This document shows positions 1-6,026 of a stretch of DNA of 6,026 bases, in pieces. A program made the translations under genes and the position numbers. Under the pieces are notes generated by a model that saw nothing but the letters and a program-made list of their open reading frames with translations, made no database searches and was not told the origin of the DNA. Source of the DNA: Saprospiraceae bacterium (GTDB lineage: Bacteria > Bacteroidota > Bacteroidia > Chitinophagales > Saprospiraceae); assembly GCA_015494245.1 (NCBI GenBank), contig WGBN01000095.1, positions 1 to 6,026 on the forward strand, given 5' to 3'. Each line of letters starts with the position of its first letter. The first letter of the stretch is position 1.

Positions 1-1201
1 AGACATAATTCCGCAAATTGACCTGGCGCTGCAGGGCCAAAGCCTGCTCGGCCAGTTGTTTTTGCTTTTTCTCCAACTGGTATTTGGCTTCGAGTTGGGC
101 AAATTCTTTGAGATGCTCTTTTCTGACCAGGCTGTCGGCCAGGCTTTCCGCCAGCAAAGAAGCCTCATAGGCTTTTTGATATTGACCTTTGGCTGCAGCG
201 GCTCTTGCCAGCAGGCCGGCAGCTCTCTGCCGGAGGTCGAGATGGGCGATGTCTTCGGCTTCTTGCAAAGCTTTTTCTGCATGCAGCAAGGCAGCCTCGC
301 TTTGCCCGCTTTCCAGCAAAGCCTCGGCGAGGTTGTTGTGTACGTAGGCGATGAAGTAGCGCGCCCGCAATTTCTCAAACAAAGCCAGAGCCTGCCGGTA
401 GTTGTCTATGGCGAGGGGCAAATCTCCTTTGGCTTTCGCCAAATTGCCCAAATTGCTCAGGGCATTGGCCTCCTCCCGCTTCAAATCGTATTGCCGGCTG
501 TGGTCCAGATATTTCCGGTAATAGGCCTCGGCCAGGGGGTAATCTTTCTCTTTCAGATAGACATTGCCCAGGCGGTTGTAGCAATATCCCAGCTTTTTAA
601 AATCTCCCTGTTGCTGGCGCAAGGCCAGGCTTTGGGCATAGTACTTTGCGGCCTGTTCCCAGGCTTCCTGCTTTTCATAGACCAAACCGATGTTGTTGTA
701 GCAACTGGCAATTTGATCGTAAGCCTTCACTTTCTCAAAATACTTCAAAGCCGAAAGCCAGTAATAAGCAGCGCTGTCGAGCTCTTCGCGATAGTGAAAC
801 ACATTGCCCATACGCACCAGCACAATGCCCTTGGCCCGCTCATCATCTATCTGCGGAAAGAGCCTCTGCTGCCGCTTAAAATACGTCAAAGCTTCATCCA
901 TCTCGTTCACCATGGCAAAAGACAAGCCCAAAAAGCCCAAAGCATCAAAAGTTGCCTGCAGGTCTTTTTGCTCTTCTGCCCGATGCAACATCGTCAAAGC
1001 CACTTCTCCGGCCGTATCCGGAGCATTCAAAACAGTTTTCTTTAGAAAAGCGCGCAGGGAATCCATTGGCAGGGAAGAAACTTCCGGAGCCTTTTGCGCC
1101 GCCATAAAGCCCGCAAAAAACCAACTCTGGCAAACGACCACAAAGAGGACCAACAAGCTCTTAGACTTGTTCAACGGCCATAAAAACAACTTGCTCAGCA
1201 T
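1..1201 (-). CDS. Exported TPR-repeat protein, N-terminal 400 residues (partial; probable sensor/regulator)
   Basis: The minus strand is open from an ATG at 1201-1199 to the left edge, giving 400 full codons and no stop. An in-frame TGA lies two codons upstream (1207-1205), so this is the first possible start; no Shine-Dalgarno is visible. Residues 1-36 resemble a signal peptide or anchor: lysines at 4, 12 and 14, then a hydrophobic run at about 16-34. Residues about 82-357 hold roughly seven tetratricopeptide repeats spaced about 40 residues apart, with signatures such as YNNIGLVYEKQEAWEQAAKY (168-187) and NRLGNVYLKEKDYPLAEAYY (209-228). Residues about 358-396 are a charged, probably coiled-coil helix (EAKYQLEKKQKQLAEQ). 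In Bacteroidota this order (signal, TPRs, coiled coil) is commonly followed by one transmembrane helix and then a histidine kinase or a LytTR/LuxR-type DNA-binding domain; that part would lie outside the window and is inferred. TPRs mediate protein contacts, here probably in the periplasm. The coding call is strong; the output domain is unknown. Confidence 0.88.
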   Translation of the reverse strand, partial: MLSKLFLWPLNKSKSLLVLFVVVCQSWFFAGFMAAQKAPEVSSLPMDSLRAFLKKTVLNAPDTAGEVALTMLHRAEEQKDLQATFDALGFLGLSFAMVNEMDEALTYFKRQQRLFPQIDDERAKGIVLVRMGNVFHYREELDSAAYYWLSALKYFEKVKAYDQIASCYNNIGLVYEKQEAWEQAAKYYAQSLALRQQQGDFKKLGYCYNRLGNVYLKEKDYPLAEAYYRKYLDHSRQYDLKREEANALSNLGNLAKAKGDLPLAIDNYRQALALFEKLRARYFIAYVHNNLAEALLESGQSEAALLHAEKALQEAEDIAHLDLRQRAAGLLARAAAAKGQYQKAYEASLLAESLADSLVRKEHLKEFAQLEAKYQLEKKQKQLAEQALALQRQVNLRNYV

Positions 1202-1541
1202 GTTTCAACTCGATGGTGAAAGATTTTCTACAGCATACAACTCTTTTTGCACGACCTCAAGCGCGTTTTAAAGATACACTTTATACGCAAAACAGCCGCA
1301 ACAGATGCCAAAAGACAGGCCGACCGGAAATGACGCACGAGGCTTACAGAGGATCATAAGGAAGTCGAAATTACGCGCATCCGGCCGGCCCAACAGGAAT
1401 TGTATAAAAGGACAATCTCAAAAATGCGAACACACAATCTTGAGCTTTACACAGACAAAGGTATAGACAGGCAAAGCAGGATGCTTTCGACCATGTCGCA
1501 AAATCTATGACTGAAGTCGCAAAACGGCCATGCATAGCCTG
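1202..1541. other. Gene-free spacer upstream of the TPR gene (putative promoter/leader)
   Basis: About 340 bp without a convincing gene on either strand. It lies between the start of the TPR gene and the terminator of the propeller gene, so it should hold the TPR gene's minus-strand promoter. One exact match to the Bacteroidota -7 element (TAnnTTTG, here TACCTTTG) lies on the minus strand at 1463-1456. No TTG -33 element sits at the expected distance, so the match may be chance; if real, the leader would be about 250 nt. Other visible structure is a small hairpin at 1473-1487 (AAAGCA/TGCTTT, 3-nt loop) and a 9-bp direct repeat described separately. Confidence 0.5.
1495..1524. repeat. 9-bp direct repeat GTCGCAAAA, two copies 21 bp apart
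   Basis: GTCGCAAAA occurs at 1495-1503 and again at 1516-1524, with a 12-bp spacer. The 21-bp periodicity is two helical turns, so a dimeric regulator could contact both copies on one face of the DNA. It lies upstream of the TPR gene. One 9-bp repeat in a spacer of this length is not far from chance expectation, so a role as an operator is only a suggestion. Confidence 0.35.
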
Positions 1542-1584
1542 CGCCAAATAAAAAAGGGGGCAAAGCCCCCTTTTTTATTTGGTG
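1542..1584 (-). terminator. Strong intrinsic terminator of the propeller gene, probably bidirectional, overlapping its stop codon
   Basis: The arms at 1542-1561 and 1565-1584 pair over 20 bp with a single G-T wobble and an AAA loop on the plus strand. The GC core (GGGGGC/GCCCCC) is next to the loop and is flanked by six A:T pairs. Read on the minus strand, the core is followed by TTTTTTATTT, a textbook rho-independent terminator for the 1048-residue gene. Read on the plus strand, it is also followed by TTTTTTATTT, so it can stop transcription in both directions. The stop codon TAA (1577-1575) and the two codons before it lie inside the stem. Confidence 0.9.
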
Positions 1585-4500
1585 ATAATCGCTTCTACCT
1601 CTCGCTCGCGCATCAATTGATTGAAGCGGGCTATTTCTCCTTGTTTGATTTGGCGAAAGCCCTCCAAGACCGCATCTATCCGGGCCGTCAGTTCGTTTTT
1701 GACAGCTATGGCTTGCTCGGTGGGCGGATAATCGGCGCTCATGATGGCATTGAGGTGAGCCATTTTGTTGGTAAGCTTTACGGGAAAGTTGAGGGGGTCC
1801 TGGGCGCTGCGGTTTTGGGTTTGGTACAGTTCCTGTTCTACAGCCAATAGAGAGCTGTCTATCTGTGCTGCCAGTTCCAACAAATCCTCCATGCCTTCGC
1901 GCTCTTTGAGGCGCTTGCGGTAATTTCCCAACTGCTCGCGCAAATCGCGCATTTCGAGTATGGCCTCATGGGCTTCGCTGATTTTATCGAGAATCTCCCT
2001 CGCAAAGGCCACCTGCTGGCGAATTTGCTCTTCGGAAACGGGTGCACGGGGATCGCGCCTGACCTTAAAAGCCGTCTCGCGGCTCTGCACTTCTCCCTGC
2101 TCCGGATGGTACTCCAGAATAGCGGAAAAGCCCTCAGCCGGAGCTACGCGCGGGCCTTGTAAAGAGCCCCACCAAAAGATCATTCCCGGAAAGTCTTTGG
2201 CTCCCGGATAGCGCAAATCCCAAAGGAAGTAGTTGGCGCCCGCATGGACATTGCCGATGCGCCCCTCGCCCTCTTCCGGCCGGGTGCTGAAACTCCTGAT
2301 CAAGGCTCCCGAAGCATCGGTGAAACGCAGACGCAGGGTATCTTTTTCGTTCCAGGCAGGCAGGTAAAAATACAAGCGCAGGCCGTTGGCTTCATTGGTG
2401 CCGTTGAGCAGGCTTGCATGGGCAGCGCGGGCGCCTTCCATGCGGTAGGGTGCTTCGGGCTCAAAGAGCAAGAGTTGAGCCGTTGGCGTATTTGGCGAAA
2501 GCTGCTGAAGCAATTTCAAATCGTCCAGTATCCAAAGGCTGCGCCCCTGGGTGGCCGCCACGAGGTGGTTGTCCTTAACCGCCAGGTCGGTAATGGGAAC
2601 CTCCGGCAAGTTCAATTGCAGGGATTGCCAGTGCGCGCCATCGTCAAAAGACACGTACATGCCGTGCTCCGTACCCGCATACAAGAGGCCTTCACGCCGG
2701 GGGTCGGCCCGTACTACGCGGGTAAAATCCTCTTCGGCAATGCCGTTGACGATGAGCTTCCAGCTCCGGCCGTAGTCTTCGGTTTTGTAGAGGTAAGGAT
2801 GGTTGTCGCCCGACTTGTACATGGTGGCCGCCACGTACAGACCTCCGGCGTGGAAGGGGTCGGCCTCTATGCTGTTGACCTGTATCCACTCGGGCATTTG
2901 GGGGGGCGTAACGTTCTCCCAATGCTTGCCATCATCGCGGGTGATGTAGATCAGGCCATCGTCGGAGCCTGTCCAGATCACGCCTGCTTCCAGGGCAGAT
3001 TCGGCCAGGGTAAAAATGGTGCCATAGTACTCCACAGAGGTGTTGTCTTTGGTGATGGGGCCGCCCGAAGGGCCCAGCTTGGTGGAGTCGTTGCGCGTCA
3101 GATCGGGGCTGAACAACTGCCAGGATTGCCCCTCATCCGTACTGACATGCAGGTGATTAGATGCTACGTACAGCCTATTGTAATCATGTCTGGAAAAGAC
3201 AATTGGGAAATTCCAATTAAAGCGATACTTTAAGTCTCCTGCGCCATAGCCCATAGGCAAATCCGGCCATACGCTGACGTTGCGGTTCATCTTGCGTTGG
3301 TGGTCTTTGCGCTCCAGATAGCCATCGTAGCAACCGCCATAAACGATCTCCGGATTTTTGGGGTCGGGAGCGAGGTAGCCACATTCGCAGCCCGCCGAAG
3401 GCTCCCAATCCCGCTCGGTGATGGCGCCGCCGGAAGTGCGGTGATAGATGCGCACGCTGGAGTTATCCTGCTGAGCTGCATAGACGCGAAAGGGGAAGAC
3501 GTCGTCGGTGGTTACGCGATAAAACTGGGCTGTGGGCTGGTTGTGGTAAGTCGTCCAGTTTTCGCCTCCGTCATAGCTGACCTGGGCGCCTCCGTCGTCG
3601 GCAATGATGAGGCGGCGCGGATTCTGAGGGTCTATCCACAAATCGTGGTGGTCGCCATGAGGAGAGCCCATGGTTTTGAAATTTCTGCCGCCGTCTTTGG
3701 ATTTGTACCAACGGACATTGAGCACATAGACCACGTCTTCGTCTTTGGGGTCGGCATAAACGCGGCTGTAGTACCAGGCGCGCTGGCGCATTTTGCGCTC
3801 ATCGTTGACTTTCGTCCAGTGTTCGCCGGCATCATCGGAGCGGAAGAGGCCACCTTCTTTGGCTTCGATTTGTGCCCAAAGGCGCTCTGAATTGGCGGGA
3901 GATACAGCGATGCCACTGATGCCCCAGATGCCTTTCGGCAAACCCGGCTTTTCCTTTAAGGGCTGCCAGGAATCTCCGCCGTCGGTGCTCTTCCACAGGC
4001 CGGAGCCTTCCCCGCCGCTGGAAAAGCTGTAGGGCGTGCGCCTGACTCGCCAGGTAGAAGCGTAAATGATGCGCGGGTTGTTGGGGTCCAGAATCAAATC
4101 GGCAGCCCCCACATCGGGCCCGACGAAGAGGACGCGCTCCCAGTGGCGGCCTCCGTCCTTAGAGCGGTAAACGCCGCGTTCGTCGCTGTCCTTAAACAAA
4201 TCGCCGATCACCGCCGCATAGACCCAGTCGGCATTGCGTGGATGAATGCGAATGCGGGCAATGTGGCGGGAGTTCTCTAAACCCACATGCTTCCAACTCT
4301 TGCCGGCATCCTCGGATTTCCAGACTCCTCTCCCACTGGAGACGTTGCCGCGCAGCGTTTCTTCACCGCCACCGACGTAAATGACATTGGGATCGTACTC
4401 GCTCACGGCTATGGCGCCGATAGAGCCTCCGAAAAAGCCATCGGAGATGTTGCTCCAGTGGCGCCCGCCATCGGTAGAACGCCAAACACCCCCGCCGGTG

Positions 4501-4721
4501 CTTCCGAAGTAAAACAAATCCTCATCGCCCGGATGGCCGGCAACGGCACAGGAGCGGCCACCCCGAAAAGGGCCTATGCAGCGCCACTGCAGGGCTGCGT
4601 ACAAAGAGGAATCCACCGGTGGTGGCGAAGAAGAGGCTGAGGAACTCTCTTGCAGAGCATCTGCAGCGCTGCAGGAAAAAAAGAGCAGAATCAAAACGCA
4701 AAGAGAAAGCAATGGGCGCAT
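1575..4721 (-). CDS. Asp-box (BNR) / sortilin-VPS10-like beta-propeller lipoprotein, often named 'glycosyl hydrolase'
   Basis: 1048 residues. The ATG at 4721-4719 is the first start after an in-frame stop five codons upstream, and it provides a signal peptide. Residues 1-17 look like a lipoprotein signal: R2, hydrophobic 4-15, then FFSC with the lipid cysteine at 17. A Ser/Pro-rich linker follows (18-38). Eleven Asp-box motifs (S/T-x-D-x-G-x-x-W) are visible, starting at about residues 82, 136, 187, 245, 295, 341, 382, 527, 594, 647 and 691; the one at 341 ends in Phe (SKDGGRNF). They mark blades of one or two beta-propellers over about 45-730, closing with GRSLWILDDL (726-735). Residues about 745-890 resemble the beta-rich module of this family (NYFLWDLRYPGAKDFPGM), and 897-1040 is a charged helical region. 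Length and domain order fit full-length Bacteroidota homologues. The family is widely labelled exo-alpha-sialidase or glycosyl hydrolase, but I see nothing that fixes a catalytic activity or substrate; a binding or processing role at the cell surface or periplasm is equally possible. No type IX secretion C-terminal domain is evident. It is divergent from the carboxypeptidase gene and ends in its own terminator. Confidence 0.93.
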   Translation of the reverse strand: MRPLLSLCVLILLFFSCSAADALQESSSASSSPPPVDSSLYAALQWRCIGPFRGGRSCAVAGHPGDEDLFYFGSTGGGVWRSTDGGRHWSNISDGFFGGSIGAIAVSEYDPNVIYVGGGEETLRGNVSSGRGVWKSEDAGKSWKHVGLENSRHIARIRIHPRNADWVYAAVIGDLFKDSDERGVYRSKDGGRHWERVLFVGPDVGAADLILDPNNPRIIYASTWRVRRTPYSFSSGGEGSGLWKSTDGGDSWQPLKEKPGLPKGIWGISGIAVSPANSERLWAQIEAKEGGLFRSDDAGEHWTKVNDERKMRQRAWYYSRVYADPKDEDVVYVLNVRWYKSKDGGRNFKTMGSPHGDHHDLWIDPQNPRRLIIADDGGAQVSYDGGENWTTYHNQPTAQFYRVTTDDVFPFRVYAAQQDNSSVRIYHRTSGGAITERDWEPSAGCECGYLAPDPKNPEIVYGGCYDGYLERKDHQRKMNRNVSVWPDLPMGYGAGDLKYRFNWNFPIVFSRHDYNRLYVASNHLHVSTDEGQSWQLFSPDLTRNDSTKLGPSGGPITKDNTSVEYYGTIFTLAESALEAGVIWTGSDDGLIYITRDDGKHWENVTPPQMPEWIQVNSIEADPFHAGGLYVAATMYKSGDNHPYLYKTEDYGRSWKLIVNGIAEEDFTRVVRADPRREGLLYAGTEHGMYVSFDDGAHWQSLQLNLPEVPITDLAVKDNHLVAATQGRSLWILDDLKLLQQLSPNTPTAQLLLFEPEAPYRMEGARAAHASLLNGTNEANGLRLYFYLPAWNEKDTLRLRFTDASGALIRSFSTRPEEGEGRIGNVHAGANYFLWDLRYPGAKDFPGMIFWWGSLQGPRVAPAEGFSAILEYHPEQGEVQSRETAFKVRRDPRAPVSEEQIRQQVAFAREILDKISEAHEAILEMRDLREQLGNYRKRLKEREGMEDLLELAAQIDSSLLAVEQELYQTQNRSAQDPLNFPVKLTNKMAHLNAIMSADYPPTEQAIAVKNELTARIDAVLEGFRQIKQGEIARFNQLMREREVEAIITK

Positions 4722-4753
4722 GGCTTCAAATTTTTAGTGGTTTGACGGGGAAA

Positions 4754-4782
4754 TTGGCTACCTTTCAGGCCCCGTACATTTT
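4754..4782 (+). promoter_or_regulatory. Candidate Bacteroidota-type promoter of the LD-carboxypeptidase gene
   Basis: TTGG at 4754-4757 is followed after 17-18 bp by TACATTTT at 4775-4782, one base short of the Bacteroidota -7 pattern TAnnTTTG. It would give a leader of about 25 nt. A second imperfect element, TACCTTTC at 4759-4766 behind TTTG at 4741-4744, is possible, but its 14-bp spacing is short. The assignment rests on pattern and position only. Confidence 0.3.
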
Positions 4783-4791
4783 TGAGCAGCT

Positions 4792-4820
4792 CAAAGCTAT
4801 AAAAATATAGAGGATGCAAA
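4792..4820 (-). promoter_or_regulatory. Candidate Bacteroidota-type promoter of the propeller lipoprotein gene
   Basis: On the minus strand, TTTG (4820-4817) is followed after 17 bp by TAGCTTTG (4799-4792), an exact match to the TTTG / TAnnTTTG consensus used by the Bacteroidota primary sigma factor. The predicted leader is about 65 nt. The -33 element falls inside the first codons of the divergent carboxypeptidase gene, so transcription in the two directions may interfere. No Shine-Dalgarno precedes the lipoprotein ATG; the leader is AT-rich, as is usual in this phylum. Confidence 0.5.
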
Positions 4821-5845
4821 GACGAACTTTCAACCGAAATTTGCTGCTGGCCCTGCTTTCTGCGCCTTTGCTCGGCGCCACTACGCGAAAAAGCCGGAGC
4901 CGGCCCAAAAAGACCCTGCCGGTGCCTCGCCTGAAAAAGGGAGATACCATAGGTTTGATTACACCAGGGAGTTTCATCAGCGATGAGGGTCTGGAAAAAG
5001 CCGTAAAAAATGTGGAAGAACTGGGTTTCAAGGTCAAGCTCGGCAAAAACATCCGCAAAAAGCGCGGTTTTAACGCCGGCACGGATGCCGAGCGCCTAAG
5101 CGATTTGCACGAGATGTTCGGCGACCCTCAGGTGCAGGGCATTTGGTGTGCCCGCGGAGGCTACGGCACCACCCGCCTCTTGCCCGCGCTGGATTTCAAA
5201 TTCATCCGGAAACACCCCAAAGCCCTCATCGGCTACAGCGACATCACGGCTCTGCTCAACGCCATCCACACCGCTACGGGCATGGTGGGTTTTCACGGCC
5301 CCGTAGCTTCTTCCACCATGACCGATTACACCCGCGAGCACTTCATGCGCGTTTTGACTGCAGAGCACAGGGGCTACGTCATCCGCCCCTTAGAGACAGA
5401 GGGGGAAAAAGGCTCTGCTCCACCCCACCTCCCGGGTCGCGCTACGGGCAAACTGACAGGCGGCAACCTCACCCTGCTCGCTGCCCTGGCCGGCACGCCC
5501 TGGCAACCCGAGTATCGCAAGGCACTGGTTTTCATCGAAGAAATAGGAGAAAAACCCTACCGCATAGACCGCATGCTGACGCAAATACGGGAAGCCTCTC
5601 ACATAGCTGAAGCGGCCGGCATAGCGCTCGGCGCCTTCAACGACTGCCAGGCCGATGCCGATGATCTCTCCCTAAGTCTCGAAGAAACCCTGGCCGACCG
5701 CCTGCTGCCGTTGGGCAAGCCACTGGCCTACGGCCTTTCCTTCGGGCATATCGAAAATCAATGTACGCTGCCCATAGGCGTGCGCGCTACCTTGCAGGCA
5801 GAGGAAGGTGCCATTACTCTGGATGAAAATGGAACTACTAAATGA
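4814..5845 (+). CDS. ldcA: LD-carboxypeptidase (murein tetrapeptide carboxypeptidase), peptidase family S66, exported
   Basis: 343 residues. The ATG at 4814 follows an in-frame TAG by one codon, so no earlier start exists. AGAGG touches the ATG directly, too close to act as a normal Shine-Dalgarno. S66 enzymes remove the terminal D-Ala from murein tetrapeptides (an L,D bond) during cell-wall recycling. Family marks in order: GDTIGLITPGS (43-53), WCARGGYGTTRLLPALD (111-127), the nucleophile motif IGYSDIT with Ser142, FIEEIGEKPYRIDRML (240-255) with the likely catalytic Glu at 242, and FGHIENQ (310-316) with catalytic His312. The Ser-Glu-His triad is therefore complete. The N-terminus has a twin-arginine-like signal (RRTF at 3-6, hydrophobic 10-20, possible cleavage after the Ala of LLGA at 22). 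This suggests folded export to the periplasm, unlike the cytoplasmic E. coli LdcA, and explains the length beyond the roughly 300 residues of that enzyme. The Tat assignment is inference; Sec export is the alternative. Confidence 0.93.
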   Translation: MQRRTFNRNLLLALLSAPLLGATTRKSRSRPKKTLPVPRLKKGDTIGLITPGSFISDEGLEKAVKNVEELGFKVKLGKNIRKKRGFNAGTDAERLSDLHEMFGDPQVQGIWCARGGYGTTRLLPALDFKFIRKHPKALIGYSDITALLNAIHTATGMVGFHGPVASSTMTDYTREHFMRVLTAEHRGYVIRPLETEGEKGSAPPHLPGRATGKLTGGNLTLLAALAGTPWQPEYRKALVFIEEIGEKPYRIDRMLTQIREASHIAEAAGIALGAFNDCQADADDLSLSLEETLADRLLPLGKPLAYGLSFGHIENQCTLPIGVRATLQAEEGAITLDENGTTK

Positions 5846-5863
5846 GGTTAGGGAATCCCGGGC

Positions 5864-5927
5864 GGAGCCGAAGGGCGCTGTCCTGAGCGGAACGAAAGTG
5901 GAGCCGAAGGGCGCTGTCCTGAGCGGA
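5864..5927. repeat. 28-bp direct repeat, two identical copies (5864-5891 and 5900-5927)
   Basis: Both copies begin GGAGCCGAAGGGCG and end TGTCCTGAGCGGA; they are identical over 28 bp and lie 36 bp apart, start to start. The 8-bp spacer is ACGAAAGT. The final 14 bases of the window (6013-6026) match GGCGCTGTCCTGAG with one mismatch, so a third copy probably begins there and runs out of view. CCGAAG at 5904-5909 can also pair with CTTCGG at 5934-5939. Confidence 0.9.
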
Positions 5928-5942
5928 GGATAGCTTCGGGGA

Positions 5943-6015
5943 GCCTTTGCATTTTCCTGGCCTCCCGCGCCCCCGGCCCCTAAAGGGGCGGGCTGCCCGC
6001 GAAAAATGCAAAGGC
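5943..6015. repeat. 13-bp perfect inverted repeat enclosing nested GC hairpins
   Basis: GCCTTTGCATTTT at 5943-5955 is the exact reverse complement of 6003-6015, with a 47-nt interior. Inside, GCCCC/GGGGC (5976-5980 and 5985-5989, TAAA loop) can form one hairpin, and GCGGG/CCCGC (5988-5992 and 5996-6000, CTG loop) an overlapping alternative. The unit sits directly between repeat copy 2 and the partial third copy. It is too short for an insertion sequence; a non-autonomous palindromic element or an RNA-level hairpin fits better. Confidence 0.8.
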
Positions 6016-6026
6016 GCCGTCCTGAG

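Larger units (their letters stand above)
5846..6026. other. Gene-free GC-rich repeat and hairpin cluster downstream of ldcA (continues past the edge)
   Basis: No credible coding sequence is seen here. The stretch holds two direct copies of a 28-bp repeat, a 13-bp inverted repeat enclosing smaller GC hairpins, and the start of a third, slightly diverged repeat copy at the edge. It looks like an interspersed extragenic repeat of the REP/BIME type. There is no hairpin followed by a T-run, so a classical terminator for ldcA is not evident, although the hairpins could limit readthrough or stabilise the transcript's 3' end. Confidence 0.7.

Noticed and set aside
56..1045. 329-codon plus-strand open frame at the left end
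   Set aside because: It is antisense to the TPR gene, and its translation is a biased composition without domains, whereas the minus strand gives regular TPRs.
1305..1466. 53-codon plus-strand frame in the spacer (starts MPKDRPTGND)
   Set aside because: It has no ribosome-binding context, no hydrophobic or domain pattern and a random-looking basic composition; it looks like a chance frame.
2244..3233. 329-codon plus-strand open frame inside the propeller gene
   Set aside because: It lies wholly antisense to a gene with eleven Asp-box motifs and a normal family length; its product shows no recognisable domain and its length follows from the codon use of the opposite strand.
5943..6015. Insertion sequence ends or a rho-independent terminator
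   Set aside because: There is no transposase between the arms, and no T-run follows the stem on the plus strand, so neither reading is supported.
5864..6026. A CRISPR array at the right edge
   Set aside because: The two full repeat copies are separated by only 8 bp, the third copy is diverged and behind a palindrome, and no cas gene is present; spacers of CRISPR length are absent.

Overview
The window looks like chromosomal DNA of a member of the Bacteroidota, possibly of the Saprospiria or a related lineage. Three things point there: the Bacteroidota style of all three proteins, gene starts without a usable Shine-Dalgarno sequence, and close matches to the Bacteroidota TTTG / TAnnTTTG promoter pattern between the divergent genes. 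The phylum call is fairly firm. The finer placement is a guess from general resemblance.

Layout. Positions 1-1201 (minus strand) hold the N-terminal 400 residues of an exported TPR-repeat protein that runs off the left edge, probably the sensory half of a signalling protein. Positions 1202-1541 are a gene-free spacer that should carry this gene's promoter. Positions 1542-1584 form a very strong, nearly symmetrical terminator hairpin whose arm contains the last codons and stop codon of the next gene. Positions 1575-4721 (minus strand) encode a 1048-residue lipoprotein of the Asp-box (BNR) / sortilin-VPS10-like beta-propeller family. Positions 4722-4813 are a compact divergent promoter region. 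Positions 4814-5845 (plus strand) encode a peptidase-family-S66 LD-carboxypeptidase with a twin-arginine-like signal. Positions 5846-6026 are a gene-free, GC-rich stretch of direct repeats and nested hairpins that continues past the right edge.

How the parts fit. The three genes form three transcription units rather than one operon. The TPR gene and the propeller gene face the same way but are separated by a terminator and about 340 bp. The propeller gene and the carboxypeptidase gene are divergent and share 92 bp. All three products appear to be exported: a cell-envelope sensor, a surface or periplasmic lipoprotein, and a murein-recycling enzyme. The sequence shows no functional link beyond that location. 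I find no evidence of a novel defence, mobile or biosynthetic system. The most unexplained part is the repeat cluster at the right edge.
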